A stretch of 64,000 nucleotides of DNA from Marthasterias glacialis (lineage: Eukaryota > Echinodermata > Asteroidea > Forcipulatida > Asteriidae). The first letter of the stretch is position 1; the number at the start of each line of letters is the position of its first letter. The notes beneath the pieces are model-generated. The model had not been told where the DNA came from. It ran no database searches and saw only the letters and a list, made by a program, of their open reading frames with translations. Shown piece after piece: positions 1 through 13,949 of the stretch. The stretch lies in the NCBI GenBank assembly GCA_911728455.2, contig OU452229.1, positions 12,006,878 to 12,070,877 on the forward strand, written 5' to 3'. The position numbers were made by a program, and so were the translations under genes.

Positions 1-2439
1 ATGGCAGCTACCCACAGGTTCAAGAAATTTCTCTCTAGCCCCAGTATTTCTGGATTTATTGGCCGTGGCGCAGCCGACTACTTTTTGCGGCGTTTTTTTG
101 CTGGCTTCGGTCCAGCACACAATGTAGTTGCCTTGGCTATTGTTGACGTACACACATCATGGCCGTATGCACTGGACATCATCGGGGTGTCCTCACTCCG
201 CGGTCCCTGGCATCCTCCCTGTTTATCCCAAACCCCCAAGACCGGCATTTTCGGAAAGCGCATGAGCAGGGCTTTCCAACAGTGTCAGGCTTGTCAGTTT
301 CCCGCCAATACTTTGGGAGATAGACCCGTTGCTAAGTCTTGTTTTCATTCTGTTACAGCTTCGTGTACAAAAGTGCCATTAGACAGGCGTTTGAAGCGCA
401 TTCGGAGCAGCCCCGCTCCCTGGTGGTTTCAAGACGGTAGATGGCCCTGGCTGGCCGTGAAAACCAGATTTTCGGATGCAGGACTATGGCAGCTGCCTGC
501 AGGTACAAGAAATTTCTCTCTAGCCCCAGTATTTCTTGATTTATTGGCCGTGGCGCAGCCGACTACTTTTTTCGGCGTTTTTTTGCTGGCTTCGGTCCAG
601 CACACATGTAGTTGTCTTGGCTATTGTTGACGTACACACAGCATGGCCGTATGCACTGGACATCATCGGGGTGTCCTCACTCCGCAGTTCCTGGCATCCT
701 CCCTGTTAATCACAAACCCCCAAGACCGGCATTTTCGGAAAGGCCCATGAGCAGGGCTTTCCAACAGTGTCAGACTTGTCAGTTTCCCGCCAATACTTTG
801 GGAGATAGAGCCGTTGCTAAGTCTTGTTTTCATTCTGTTACAGCTTCGTGTACAAAAGTGCCATTAGACAGGCGTTTGAAGCGCATTCGGAGCAGCCCCG
901 CTCCCTGGTGGTTTCAAGACGGTAGATGGCCCTGGCTGGCCGGGAAAACCAGATTTTCGGATGCAGGACTATGGCAGCTACCTACAGGTACAAGAAATTT
1001 CTTTCTAGCCCCAGTATTTCTTGATTTATTGGCCGTGGCGCAGCCGACTACTTTTTTCGGCGTTTTTTTGCTGGCTTCGGTCCAGCACACATGTAGTTGC
1101 CTTGGCTATTGTTGACGTACACACAGCATGGCCGTATGCACTGAACTTCATCGGGGTGTCCTCACTCCGCAGTCCCTGGCATCCTCCCTGCTTATTCCGA
1201 AGCCCCAAGACCGGCATTTTTGGAAAACCCATAAGCAGGGCTTTCCAACAGTGTCAGACGTGTCAGTTTCCCGCCATTACTTAGGGAGGAGCCGTTGCTC
1301 AGGCTTGTTTTCATTCTGTTACAGCTTCGTGTACAAAAGTGCCATTAGACAGGCGTTTGAAGCGCATTCGGAGCAGCCCCGCTCCCTGGTGGTTTCAAGA
1401 CGGTAGATGGCCCTGGCTGGCCGTGAAAACAAGATTTTCGGATGCAGGACTATGGCAGCTGCCTGCAGGTACAAGAAATTTCTCTCTAGCCCCAGTATTT
1501 CTTGATTTATTGGCTGTGGCGCAGCCGACTACTTTTTTCGGCGTTTTTTTGCTGGCTTCGGTCCAGCACACATGTAGTTGCCTTGGCTATTGTTGACGTA
1601 CACACAGCATGGCCGTAAGCACTGAACTTCATCGGGGTGTCCTCACTCCGCAGTCCTTGGCATCCTCCCTGCTTATTCCGAAGCCCCAAGACCGGCATTT
1701 TTGGAAAGCCCATAAGCAGGGCTTTCCAACAGTGTCAGACGTATCAGTTTCCCGCCATTACTTAGGGAGGAGCCGTTGCTCAGGCTTGTTTTCATTCTGT
1801 TACAGCTTCGTGTACAAAAGTGCCATTAGACAGGCGTTTGAAGCGCATTCGGAGCAGCCCCGCTCCCTGGTGGTTTCAAGACGGTAGATGGCCCTGGCTG
1901 GCCGTGAAAACCAGATTTTCGGATGCAGGACTATGGCAGCTGCCTGCAGGTACAAGAAATTTCTCTCTAGCCCCAGTATTTCTTGATTTATTGGCTGTGG
2001 CGCAGCCGACTACTTTTTTCGGCGTTTTTTTGCTGGCTTCGGTCCAGCACACATGTAGTTGCCTTGGCTATTGTTGACGTACACACAGCATGGCCGTAAG
2101 CACTGAACTTCATCGGGGTGTCCTCACTCCGCAGTCCTTGGCATCCTCCCTGCTTATTCCGAAGCCCCAAGACCGGCATTTTTGGAAAGCCCATAAGCAG
2201 GGCTTTCCAACAGTGTCAGACGTATCAGTTTCCCGCCAATACTTAGGGAGATAGAGCCGTTGCTCAGGCTTGTTTTCATTCTGTTACAGCTTCGTGTACA
2301 AAAGTGCCATTAGACAGGCGTTTGAAGCGCATTCGGAGCAGCCCCGCTCCCTGGTGTATTCAAGACGGAAGATGGCCCTGGCTGGCCGGTAAAACCAGAT
2401 TTTCGGATGCAGGACTATGGCAGCTACCTGCAGGTACAA

Positions 2440-5335
2440 GAAATTTCTCTCTAGCCCCAGTATTTCTGGATTTATTGGCCGTGGCGCTGCCGACTACTTT
2501 TTGCGGCGTTTTTTTGCTGGCTTCGGTCCAGCACACATGTAGTTGCCTTGGCTATTGTTGACGTACACACATCATGGCCGTATGCACTGGACATCATCGG
2601 GGTGTCCTCACTCCGTGGTCCCTGGCATCCTCTCTGTTTATCCCAAACCCCCAAGACCAGCATTTTCAGAAAGCACATGAGCAGGGCTTTCCAACAGTGT
2701 CAGACTTGTCAGTTTCCCGCCAATACTTTGGGAGATAGAGCCGTTGCTAAGTCTTGTTTTCATTCTGTTACAGCTTCGTGTACAAAAGTGCCATTAGACA
2801 GGCGTTTGAAGCGCATTCGGAGCAGCCCCGCTCCCTGGTGGTTTCAAGACGGTAGATGGCCCTGGCTGGCCGTGGAAACAAGATTCTCGGATGCAGGACT
2901 ATGGCAGCTACCCACAGGTTCAAGAAATTTCTCTCTAGCCCCAGTATTTCTGGATTTATTGGCCGTGGCGCAGCCGACTACTTTTTTCGGCGTTTTTTTG
3001 CTGGCTTCGGTCCAGCACACATGTAGTTGCCTTGGCTATTGTTGACGTACACACAGCATGGCCGTATGCACTGAACTTCATCGGGGTGTCCTCACTCCGC
3101 AGTCCCTGGCATCCTCCCTGCTTATTCCGAAGCCCCAAGACCGGCATTTTTGGAAAACCCATAAGCAGGGCTTTCCAACAGTGTCAGACGTGTCAGTTTC
3201 CCGCCATTACTTAGGGAGGAGCCGTTGCTCAGGCTTGTTTTCATTCTGTTACAGCTTCGTGTACAAAAGTGCCATTAGACAGGCGTTTGAAGCGCATTCG
3301 GAGCAGCCCCGCTCCCTGGTGGTTTCAAGACGGTAGATGGCCCTGGCTGGCCATGAAAACCAGATTTTCGGATGCAGGACTATGGCAGCTGCCTGCAGGT
3401 ACAAGAAATTTCTCTCTAGCCCCAGTATTTCTTGATTTATTGGCTGTGGCGCAGCCGACTACTTTTTTCGGCGTTTTTTTGCTGGCTTCGGTCCAGCACA
3501 CATGTAGTTGCCTTGGCTATTGTTGACGTACACACAGCATGGCCGTAAGCACTGAACTTCATCGGGGTGTCCTCACTCCGCAGTCCTTGGCATCCTCCCT
3601 GCTTATTCCGAAGCCCCAAGACCGGCATTTTTGGAAAGCCCATAAGCAGGGCTTTCCAACAGTGTCAGACGTATCAGTTTCCCGCCAATACTTAGGGAGA
3701 TAGAGCCGTTGCTCAGGCTTGTTTTCATTCTGTTACAGCTTCGTGTACAAAAGTGCCATTAGACAGGCGTTTGAAGCGCATTCGGAGCAGCCCCGCTCCC
3801 TGGTGGTTTCAAGACGGTAGATGGCCCTGGCTGGCCGTGAAAACCAGATTTTCGGATGCAGGACTATGGCAGCTACCTGCAGGTACAATAAATTCTCTCT
3901 AGCCCCAGTATTTCTGGATTTATTGGCCGTGGCGCTGCCGACTACTTTTTGCGGCGTTTTTTTGCTGGCTTCGGTCCAGCACACATGTAGTTGCCTTGGC
4001 TATTGTTGACGTACACACATCATGGCCGTATGCACTGGACATCATCGGGGTGTCCTCACTCCGTGGTCCCTGGCATCCTCTCTGTTTATCCCAAACCCCC
4101 AAGACCAGCATTTTCAGAAAGCACATGAGCAGGGCTTTCCAACAGTGTCAGACTTGTCAGTTTCCCGCCAATACTTTGGGAGATAGAGCCGTTGCTAAGT
4201 CTTGTTTTCATTCTGTTACAGCTTCGTGTACAAAAGTGCCATTAGACAGGCGTTTGAAGCGCATTCGGAGCAGCCCCGCTCCCTGGTGGTTTCAAGACGG
4301 TAGATGGCCCTGGCTGGCCGTGGAAACAAGATTCTCGGATGCAGGACTATGGCAGCTACCCACAGGTTCAAGAAATTTCTCTCTAGCCCCAGTATTTCTG
4401 GATTTATTGGCCGTGGCGCAGCCGACTACTTTTTTCGGCGTTTTTTTGCTGGCTTCGGTCCAGCACACATGTAGTTGCCTTGGCTATTGTTGACGTACAC
4501 ACAGCATGGCCGTATGCACTGAACTTCATCGGGGTGTCCTCACTCCGCAGTCCCTGGCATCCTCCCTGCTTATTCCGAAGCCCCAAGACCGGCATTTTTG
4601 GAAAACCCATAAGCAGGGCTTTCCAACAGTGTCAGACGTGTCAGTTTCCCGCCATTACTTAGGGAGGAGCCGTTGCTCAGGCTTGTTTTCATTCTGTTAC
4701 AGCTTCGTGTACAAAAGTGCCATTAGACAGGCGTTTGAAGCGCATTCGGAGCAGCCCCGCTCCCTGGTGGTTTCAAGACGGTAGATGGCCCTGGCTGGCC
4801 ATGAAAACCAGATTTTCGGATGCAGGACTATGGCAGCTGCCTGCAGGTACAAGAAATTTCTCTCTAGCCCCAGTATTTCTTGATTTATTGGCTGTGGCGC
4901 AGCCGACTACTTTTTTCGGCGTTTTTTTGCTGGCTTCGGTCCAGCACACATGTAGTTGCCTTGGCTATTGTTGACGTACACACAGCATGGCCGTAAGCAC
5001 TGAACTTCATCGGGGTGTCCTCACTCCGCAGTCCTTGGCATCCTCCCTGCTTATTCCGAAGCCCCAAGACCGGCATTTTTGGAAAGCCCATAAGCAGGGC
5101 TTTCCAACAGTGTCAGACGTATCAGTTTCCCGCCAATACTTAGGGAGATAGAGCCGTTGCTCAGGCTTGTTTTCATTCTGTTACAGCTTCGTGTACAAAA
5201 GTGCCATTAGACAGGCGTTTGAAGCGCATTCGGAGCAGCCCCGCTCCCTGGTGGTTTCAAGACGGTAGATGGCCCTGGCTGGCCGTGAAAACCAGATTTT
5301 CGGATGCAGGACTATGGCAGCTACCTGCAGGTACA
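2440..5335 (+). repeat. Tandem duplication of a 1,448-bp trimer
   Basis: Three-monomer units repeat at an offset of 1,448 bp: diagnostic variants at about 2548, 2956, 3032, 3269 and 3437 recur at 3996, 4404, 4480, 4717 and 4885. Markers include gtggcgctgccg, ccatgaaaac and the 3-bp-shorter ccattacttagggagga. The copies look nearly identical over the unit, except close to its edges (ggtgtattc versus ggtggtttc near 2354 and 3802). This is a local duplication of a higher-order unit, probably by unequal exchange. Edges are approximate, within about 100 bp. Confidence 0.85.
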
Positions 5336-6767
5336 ATAAATTTCTCTCTAGCCCCAGTATTTCTGGATTTATTGGCCGTGGCGCAGCCGACTACTTTTTG
5401 CGGCGTTTTTTTGCTGGCTTTGGTCCAGCAAACACATGTAGTTGCCTTGGCTATTGTTGACGTACACTCAGCATGGCCGTATGCACTGGACATCATCGGG
5501 GTGTCCTCACTCCGCGGTCCCTGGCATCCTCCCTGTTTATCCCGAAGCCCCACGACCGGTATTTTCGGAAAGCCCATTAGCAGGGCTTTCCAACAGTGTC
5601 AGACTTGTCAGTTTCCCGCCAATACTTTGGGAGATAGAGCCGTTGCTAAGTCTTGTTTTCATTCTGTTACAGCTTCGTGTACAAAAGTGCCATTAGACAG
5701 GCGTTTGAAGCGCATTCGGAGCAGCCCCGCTCCCTGGTGGTTTCAAGACGGTAGATGGCCCTGGCTGGCCGTGAAAACCAGATTTTCGGATGCAGGACTA
5801 TGGCAGCTACCTACAGGTACAAGAAATTTCTCTCTAGCCCCAGTATTTCTGGATTTATTGGCTGTGGCGCAGCCGACTACTTTTTGCGGCGTTTTTTTGC
5901 TGGCTTCGGTCCAGCACACATGTAGTTGCCTTGGCTATTGTTGACGTACACACATCATGGCCGTATGCACTGGACATCATCGGGGTGTCCTCACTCCGCG
6001 GTCCCTGGCATCCTCCCTGTTTATCCCAAACCCCCAAGACCGGCATTTTCGGAAAGCACATGAGCAGGGCTTTCCAACAGTGTCAGGCTTGTCAGTTTCC
6101 CGCTAATATTTTGGGAGATAGAGCCGTTGCTAAGTCTTGTTTTCATTCTGTTACAGCTTCGTGTACAAAAGTGCCATTAGACAGGCGTTTGAAGCGCATT
6201 CGGATCAGCCCCGCTCCCTGGTGGTTTCAAGACGGAAGATGGCCCTGGTTGGCCGGGAAAACCAAATTTTCGGATGCAGGACAATGGCAGCTACCTGCAG
6301 GTACAAGAAATTTCTCTCTAGCCCCAGTATTTCTTGATTTATTGGCTGTGGCGCAGCCGACTACTTTTTTCGGCGTTTTTTTGCTGGCCTCGGTCCAGCA
6401 CACATGTAGTTGCCTTGGCTATTGTTGACGTACACACAGCATGGCCGTAAGCACTGAACTTCATCGGGGTGTCCTCACTCCGCAGTCCTTGGCATCCTCC
6501 CTGCTTATTCCGAAGCCCCAAGATCGGCATTTTTGGAAAGCCCATAAGCAGGGCTTTCCAACAGTGTCAGACGTATCAGTTTCCCGCCAATACTTAGGGA
6601 GATAGAGCCGTTGCTCAGGCTTGTTTTCATTCTGTTACAGATTCGTGTACAAAAGTGCAATTAGACAGGCGTTTGAAGCGCATTCGGAGCAGCCCCGCTC
6701 CCTGGTGGTTTCAAGACGGTAGATGGCCCTGGCTGGCCGGGAAAACCAGATTTTCGGATGCAGGACT

Positions 6768-7085
6768 ATGGCAGCTACCTGCAGGTACAAGAAATTTCTC
6801 TCTAGCCCCAGTATTTCTGGATTTATTGGCCGTGGCGCTGCCGACTACTTTTTTCGGCGTTTTTTTGCTGTCTTCGGTCCACCACACATGTAGTTGCATT
6901 GGCTATTGTTGACGTACACATAGAGCCGTTGCTAAGTCTTGTTTTCATTCTGTTACAGCTTCGTGTACAATAGTGCCATTAGACAGGCGTTTGAAGCGTA
7001 TTCGGAGCAGCCCCGCTCCCTGGTGTATTCAAGACGGAAGATGGCCCTGGCTGGCCGGGAAAGCCAGATTTTCGGATGCAGGACT
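6768..7085 (+). repeat. Internally deleted monomer (318 bp)
   Basis: The anchor atggcagct at 6768 is followed by the next at 7086, a spacing of 318 instead of 484. About 166 bp are missing between gacgtacaca and tagagccgttgc (junction near 6920). The deletion removes the first part of the intron-like segment and leaves the acceptor- and donor-like motifs intact. Only one such unit was seen, so it has not been amplified in this window. Confidence 0.85.
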
Positions 7086-10000
7086 ATGGCAGCTACCTGC
7101 AGGTACAATAAATTTCTCTCTAGCCCCATTATTTCTGGATTTATTGGCTGTGGCGCTGCCGACTTTATTTTCAGCGTTTTTTTGCTGGCTTCGGTCCAGC
7201 ACACATGTAGTTGCCTTGGCTATTGTTGACGTACACACAGCATGGCCGTATGCACTGGACATCATCGGGGTGTCCTCACTCCGCGGTCCCTGGCATCCTC
7301 CCTGTTTATCCCAAACCCCCAAGACCGGCATTTTCGGAAAGCACATGAGCAGGGCTTTCCAACAGTGTCAGGCTTGTCAGTTTCCCGCCAATACTTTGGG
7401 AGATAGAGCCGTTGCTAAGTCTTGTTTTCATTCTGTTACAGCTTCGTGTACAAAAGTGCCATTAGACAGGCGTTTGAAGCGTATTCGGAGCAGCCGCGCT
7501 CTTTGGTGGTTTCAAGACGGAAGATGGCCCTGGCTGGCCGGGAAAACCAGATTTTCGGATGCAGGACTATGGCAGCTACCTGCAGGTACAAGACATTTCT
7601 CTCTAGCCCCAGTATTTCTGGATTTATTGGCCGTGGCGCAGCCGACTACTTTTTGCGGCGTTTTTTTGCTGGCTTCGGTCCAGCACACATGTAGTTGCCT
7701 TGGCTATTGTTGACGTACACACAGCATGGCCGTATGCACTGGACATCATCGGGGTGTCCTCACTCCGCAGTCCCTGGCATCCTCCCTGTTTATCCCAAAC
7801 CCCCAAGACCGGCATTTTCGGAAAGCCCATGAGCAGGGCTTTCCAATAGTGTCAGACTTGTCAGTTTCCCGCCAATACTTTGGGAGATAGAGCCGTTGCT
7901 AAGTCTTGTTTTCATTCTGTTACAGCTTCGTGTACAAAAGTGCCATTAGACAGGCGTTTGAAGCGCATTCGGAGCAGCCCTGCTCCCTGGTGGTTTCAAG
8001 ACGGAAGATGGCCCTGGTTGGACAGGAAAACCAGATTTTCAGATGCAGGACTATGGCAGCTACCTACAGGTACAAGAAATTTCTCTCTAGCCCCAGTATT
8101 TCTGGATTTATTGGCCGTGGCGCAGCCGACTACTTTTTGCGGCGTTTTTTTGCTGGCTCCGGTCCAGCACACATGTAGTTGCCTTGGCTATTGTTGACGT
8201 ACACACAGCATGGCCGTATGCACTGGACATCATCGGGGTGTCCTCACTCCGCAGTCCCTGGCATCCTCCCTGTTTATCCCAAACCCCCAAGACCGGCATT
8301 TTCGGAAAGCCCATGAGCAGGGCTTTCCAACAGTGTCAGACTTGTCAGTTTCCCGCCAATACCTTGGGAGATAGAGCCGTTGCTAAGTCTTGTTTTCATT
8401 CTGTTACAGCTTCGTGTACAAAAGTGCCATTAGACAGGCGTTTGAAGCGCATTCGGAGCAGCCCTGCTCCCTGGTGGTTTCAAGACGGAAAATGGCCCTG
8501 GCTGGCCGGGAAAACCAGATTTTCGGATGCAGGACTATGGCAGCTACCTACAGTTACAAGAAATTTCTCTCTAGCCCCAGTATTTCTGGATTTATTGGCC
8601 GTGGCGCAGCCGACTACTTTTTGCGGCGTTTTTTTACTGGCTTCGGTCCAGCACACATGTAGTTGCCTTGGCTATTGTTGACATACACACAGCATGGCCG
8701 TATGCACTGAACATCATTGGGGTGTCCTCACTCCGCAGTCCCTGGCATCCTCCCTGTTTATCCCAAACCCCCACGACCGGTATTTTCGGAAAGCCCATGA
8801 GCAGGGCTTTCCAACAGTGTCAGACTTGTCAGTTTCCCGCCAATACTTTGGGAGATAGAGCCGTTGCTAAGTCTTGTTTTCATTCTGTTACAGCTTCGTG
8901 TACAAAAGTGCCATTAGACAGGCGTTTGAAGCGCATTCGGAGCAGCCCTGCTCCCTGGTGGTTTCAAGACGGAAGATGGCCCTGGTTGGCCGGGAAAACC
9001 AGATTTTCGGATGCAAGACTATGGCAGCTACCTACAGGTACAAGACATTTCTCTCTAGCCCCAGTATTTCTGGATTTATTGGCTGTGGCGCAGCCGACTA
9101 CTTTTTTCGGCGTTTTATTGCTGGCTTCGGTCCAGCACACATGTAGTTGCCTTGGCTATTGTTGACGTACACACAGCATGGCCGTATGCACTGGACATCA
9201 TCGGGGTGTCCTCACTCCGCGGTCCCTGGCATCCTCCCTGTTTATCCCAAACCCCAAAGACCGGCATTTTCGGAAAGCACATGAGCAGGGCTTTCCAACA
9301 GTGTCAGTCTTGTCAGTTTCCCGCCAATACCTTGGGAGATAGAGCCGTTGCTAAGTCTTGTTTTCATTCTGTTACAGCTTCGTGTACAAAAGTGCCATTA
9401 GACAGGCGTTTGAAGCGCATTCGGAGCAGCCCTGCTCCCTGGTGGTTTCAAGACGGAAGATGGCCCTGGTTGGCCGGGAAAACCAGATTTTCGGATGCAA
9501 GACTATGGCAGCTACCTACAGGTACAATAAATTTCTCTCTAGCCCCAGTATTTCTGGATTTATTGGCTGTGGCGCAGCCGACTACTTTTTGCGGCGTTTT
9601 TTTGCTTGCTTCGGTCCAGCACACATGTAGTTGCCTTGGCTATTGTTGACGTACACACAGCATGGCCGTATGCACTGGACACCATCGGGGTGTCCTCACT
9701 CCGCAGTCCCTGGCATCCTCCCTGTTTCTCCCGAAGCCCCACGACCGGCATTTTCGGAAAGCCCATGAGCAGGGCTTTCCAACAGTGTCAGACTTGTCAG
9801 TTTCCCGCCAATACTTTGGGAGATAGAGCCGTTGCTAAGTCTTGTTTTCATTCTGTTACAGCTTCGTGTACAAATGTGCCATTAGACAGGCGTTTGAAGC
9901 GCATTCGGAGCAGCACCGCTCCCTGGTGGTTTCAAGACGGAAGATGGCCCTGGCTGGCCGGGAAAACCAGATTTACGGATGCAGGACTATGGCAGCTACC

Positions 10001-10139
10001 TACAGGTACAAGAAATTTCTCTCTAGCCCCAGTATTTCTGGATTTATTGGCCGTGGCGCAGCCGACTACTTTTTGCGTCGTTTTTTTGCTGGCTTCGGTC
10101 CAGCACACATGTAGTTGCCTTGGCTATTGTTGACGTACA

Positions 10140-11950
10140 CACAGCATGGCCGTATGCACTGGACATAACGGGGTGTTCTCACTCCGCGGTCCCTGGCATC
10201 CTCCCTGTTTATCCCAAACCCCCAAGACCGGCATTTTCGGAAAGCACATGAGCAGGGCTTTCCAACAGTGTTAGTCTTGTCAGTTTCCCGCCAATACTTT
10301 GGGAGATAGAGCCGTTGCTAAGTCTTGTTTTCATTCTGTTACAGCTTCGTGTACAAAAGTGCCATTAGACAGGCGTTTGAAGCGCATTCGGAGCAGCCCT
10401 GCTCCCGGGTGGTTTCAAGACGGAAGATGGCCCTGGTTGGCCGGGAAAAGCAGATTTTCGGATGCAAGACTATGGCAGCTACCTACAGGTACAAGAAATT
10501 TCTCTCTAGCCCCAGTATTTCTGGATTTATTGGCTGTGGCGCAGCCGACTACTTTTTTCGGCGTTTTATTGCTGGCTTCGGTCCAGCACACATGTAGTTG
10601 CCTTGGCTATTGTTGACGTACACACAGCATGGCCGTATGCACTGGACATCATCGGGGTGTCCTCACTCCGCGGTCCCTGGCATCCTCCCTGTTTATCCCA
10701 AACCCCCAAGACCGGCATTTTCGGAAAGCACATGAGCAGGGCTTTCCAACAGTGTTAGTCTTGTCAGTTTCCCGCCAATACTTTGGGAGATAGAGCCGTT
10801 GCTAAGTCTTGTTTTCATTCTGTTACAGCTTCGTGTACAAAAGTGCCATTAGACAGGCGTTTGAAGCGCATTCGGAGCAGCCCTGCTCCCTGGTGGTTTC
10901 AAGACGGAAGATGGCCCTGGTTGGCCGGGAAAACCAGATTTTCGGATGCAAGACTATGGCAGCTACCTACAGGTACAAGAAATTTCTCTCTAGCCCCAGT
11001 ATTTCTGGATTTATTGGCTGTGGCGCAGCCGACTACTTTTTTCGGCGTTTTATTGCTGGCTTCGGTCCAGCACACATGTAGTTGCCTTGGCTATTGTTGA
11101 CGTACACACAGCATGGCCGTATGCACTGGACATCATCGGGGTGTCCTCACTCCGCGGTCCCTGGCATCCTCCCTGTTTATCCAAAACCCCCAAGACCGGC
11201 ATTTTCGGAAAGCACATGAGCAGGGCTTTCCAACAGTGTCAGTCTTGTCAGTTTCCCGCCAATACTTTGGGAGATAGAGCCGTTGCTAAGTCTTGTTTTC
11301 ATTCTGTTACAGCTTCGTGTACAAAAGTGCCATTAGACAGGCGTTTGAAGCGCATTCGGAGCAGCCCTGCTCCCTGGTGGTTTCAAGACGGAAGATGGCC
11401 CTGGTTGGCCGGGAAAACCAGATTTTCGGATGCAAGACTATGGCAGCTACCTACAGGTACAAGAAATTTCTCTCTAGCCCCAGTATTTCTGGATTTATTG
11501 GCTGTGGCGCAGCCGACTACTTTTTTCGGCGTTTTATTGCTGGCTTCGGTCCAGCACACATGTAGTTGCCTTGGCTATTGTTGACGTACACACAGCATGG
11601 CCGTATGCACTGGACATCATCGGGGTGTCCTCACTCCGCGGTCCCTGGCATCCTCCCTGTTTATCCCAAACCCCCAAGACCGGCATTTTCGGAAAGCACA
11701 TGAGCAGGGCTTTCCAACAGTGTCAGTCTTGTCAGTTTCCCGCCAATACTTTGGGAGATAGAGCCGTTGCTAAGTCTTGTTTTCATTCTGTTACAGCTTC
11801 GTGTACAAAAGTGCCATTAGACAGGCGTTTAAAGTGCATTCGGAGCAGCCCTGCTCCCTGGTGGTTTCAAGACGGAAGATGGCCCTGGTTGGTAGGAAAA
11901 CCAGATTTTCAGATGCAGGACTATGGCAGCTACCTACAGGTACAAGAAAT
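10140..11950 (+). repeat. Run of near-identical 484-bp monomers
   Basis: Consecutive units beginning about 10119, 10603, 11087 and 11571 share gttggccggg, gatgcaagac, a tttattgctggc in place of the T-tract interior, and agtcttgtcag. They differ by only a few bases; a related unit starts at 8668. This indicates recent single-monomer expansion. No higher-order period is visible inside the run. Confidence 0.7.
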
Positions 11951-13506
11951 TTCTCTCTAGCCCCAGTATTTCTGGATTTATTGGCCGTGGCGCAGCCGAC
12001 TACTTTTTGCGGCGTTTTTTTACTGGCTTCGGTCCAGCACACATGTAGTTGCCTTGGCTATTGTTGACGTACACACAGCATGGCCGTATGCACTGGACAT
12101 CATCGGGGTGTCCTCACTCCGCGGTCGCTGGCATCCTCCCTGTTTATCCCAAACCCCCAAGACCGGCATTATCGGAAAGCCCATGAGCAGGGCTTTCCAA
12201 CAGTGTCAGGCTTGTCAGTTTCCCGCCAATACTTTGGGAAATAGAGCCGTTGCTATGTCTTGTTTTCATTCTGTTACAGCTTCGTGTACAAAAGTGCCAT
12301 TAGACAGGCGTTTGAAGCGCATTCGGAGCAGCCCTGCTCCCTGGTGGTTTCAAGACGGAAGATGGCCCTGGTTGGCCGGGAAAACCAGATTTTCGGATGC
12401 AAGACTATGGCAGCTACCTACAGGTACAAGAAATTTCTCTTTAGCCCCAGTATTTCTGGATTTATTGGCTGTGGCGCAGCCGACTATTTTTTGCGGCGTT
12501 TTTTTGCTTGCTTCGGTCCAGCACACATGTAGTTGCCTTGGCTATTGTTGACGTACACACAGCATGGCCGTATGCACTGGACACCATCGGGGTGTCCTCA
12601 CTCCGCAGTCCCTGGCATCCTCCCTGTTTCTCCCGAAGCCCCACGACCGGCATTTTCGGAAAGCACATGAGCAGGGCTTTCCAACAGTGTCAGGCTTGTC
12701 AGTTTCCCGCCAATACTTTGGGAAATAGAGCCGTTGCTATGTCTTGTTTTCATTCTGTTACAGCTTCGTGTACAAAAGTGCCATTAGACAGGCGTTTGAA
12801 GCGCATTCGGAGCAGCCCTGCTCCCTGGTGGTTTCAAGACGGAAGATGGCCCTGGCTGGCCGGGAAAACCAGATTTTCGGATGCAAGACTATGGCAGCTA
12901 CCTACAGGTACAAGAAATTTCTCTTTAGCCCCAGTATTTCTGGATTTATTGGCTGTGGCGCAGCCGACTACTTTTTGCGGCGTTTTTTTTGCTTGCTTCG
13001 GTCCAGCACACATGTAGTTGCCTTGGCTATTGTTGACGTACACACAGCATGGCCGTATGCACTGGACACCATCGGGGTGTCCTCACTCCGCAGTCCCTGG
13101 CATCCTCCCTGTTTCTCCCGAAGCCCCACGACCGGCATTTTCGGAAAGCCCATGAGCAGGGCTTTCCAACAGTGTCAGACTTGTCAGTTTCCCGCCAATA
13201 CTTTGGGAGATAGAGCCGTTGCTAACTCTTGTTTTCATTCTGTTACAGCTTCGTGTACAAAAGTGCCATTAGATAGGCGTTTGAAGCGCATTCGGAGCAG
13301 CCCTGCTCCCTGGTGGTTTCAAGACGGAAGATGGCCCTGGCTGGCCGGGAAAACCAGATTTTTGGATGCAAGACTATGGAAGCTACCTACAGATACAAGA
13401 AATTTCTCTCTAGCCCCAGTATTTCTGGATTTATTGGCCTTGGCGCAGCCGACTACTTTTTTCGGCGTTTTTTTGCTGGCTTCGGTCCAGCACACATGTA
13501 GTTGCC

Positions 13507-13949
13507 TTGGCTATTGTTGACGTACACACAGCATGGCCGTATGCACTGGACATCATCGGGGTGTCATCACTCCGCGGTCCCTGGCATCCTCCCTGTTTAT
13601 CCCAATCCCCCAAGACCGGCATTTTCGGAAAGCACATGAGCAGGGCTTTCCAACAGTGTCAAACTTGTCAGTTTCCCGCCAATACTTTGGGAGATAGAGC
13701 CGTTGCTAAGTCTTGTTTTCATTCTGTTATAGCTTCGTGTACAAAAGTGCCATTAGACAGGCGTTTGAAGCGTATTCGGAGCAGCACCGCTCCCTGGTGG
13801 TTTCAAGACGGAAAATGGCCCTGGTTGGCCTGCAGGTACAATAAATTTCTCTCTAGCCCCAGTATTTCTGGATTTATTGGCTGTGGCGCAGCCGACTGCT
13901 TTTTTCGGCGTTTTTTTGCTGGCTTCGGTCCAGCACACATGTAGTTGCC
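13507..13949 (+). repeat. Internally deleted monomer (443 bp)
   Basis: The spacing from ttggctattgttgacg at 13507 to the next at 13950 is 443, so about 41 bp are missing. The junction near 13830 joins ggttggcc to tgcaggtacaataaa, removing the end of the exon-like segment but keeping the donor-like motif. A cc dinucleotide is shared at the two ends, which fits microhomology-mediated deletion. It is a single occurrence. Confidence 0.8.
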
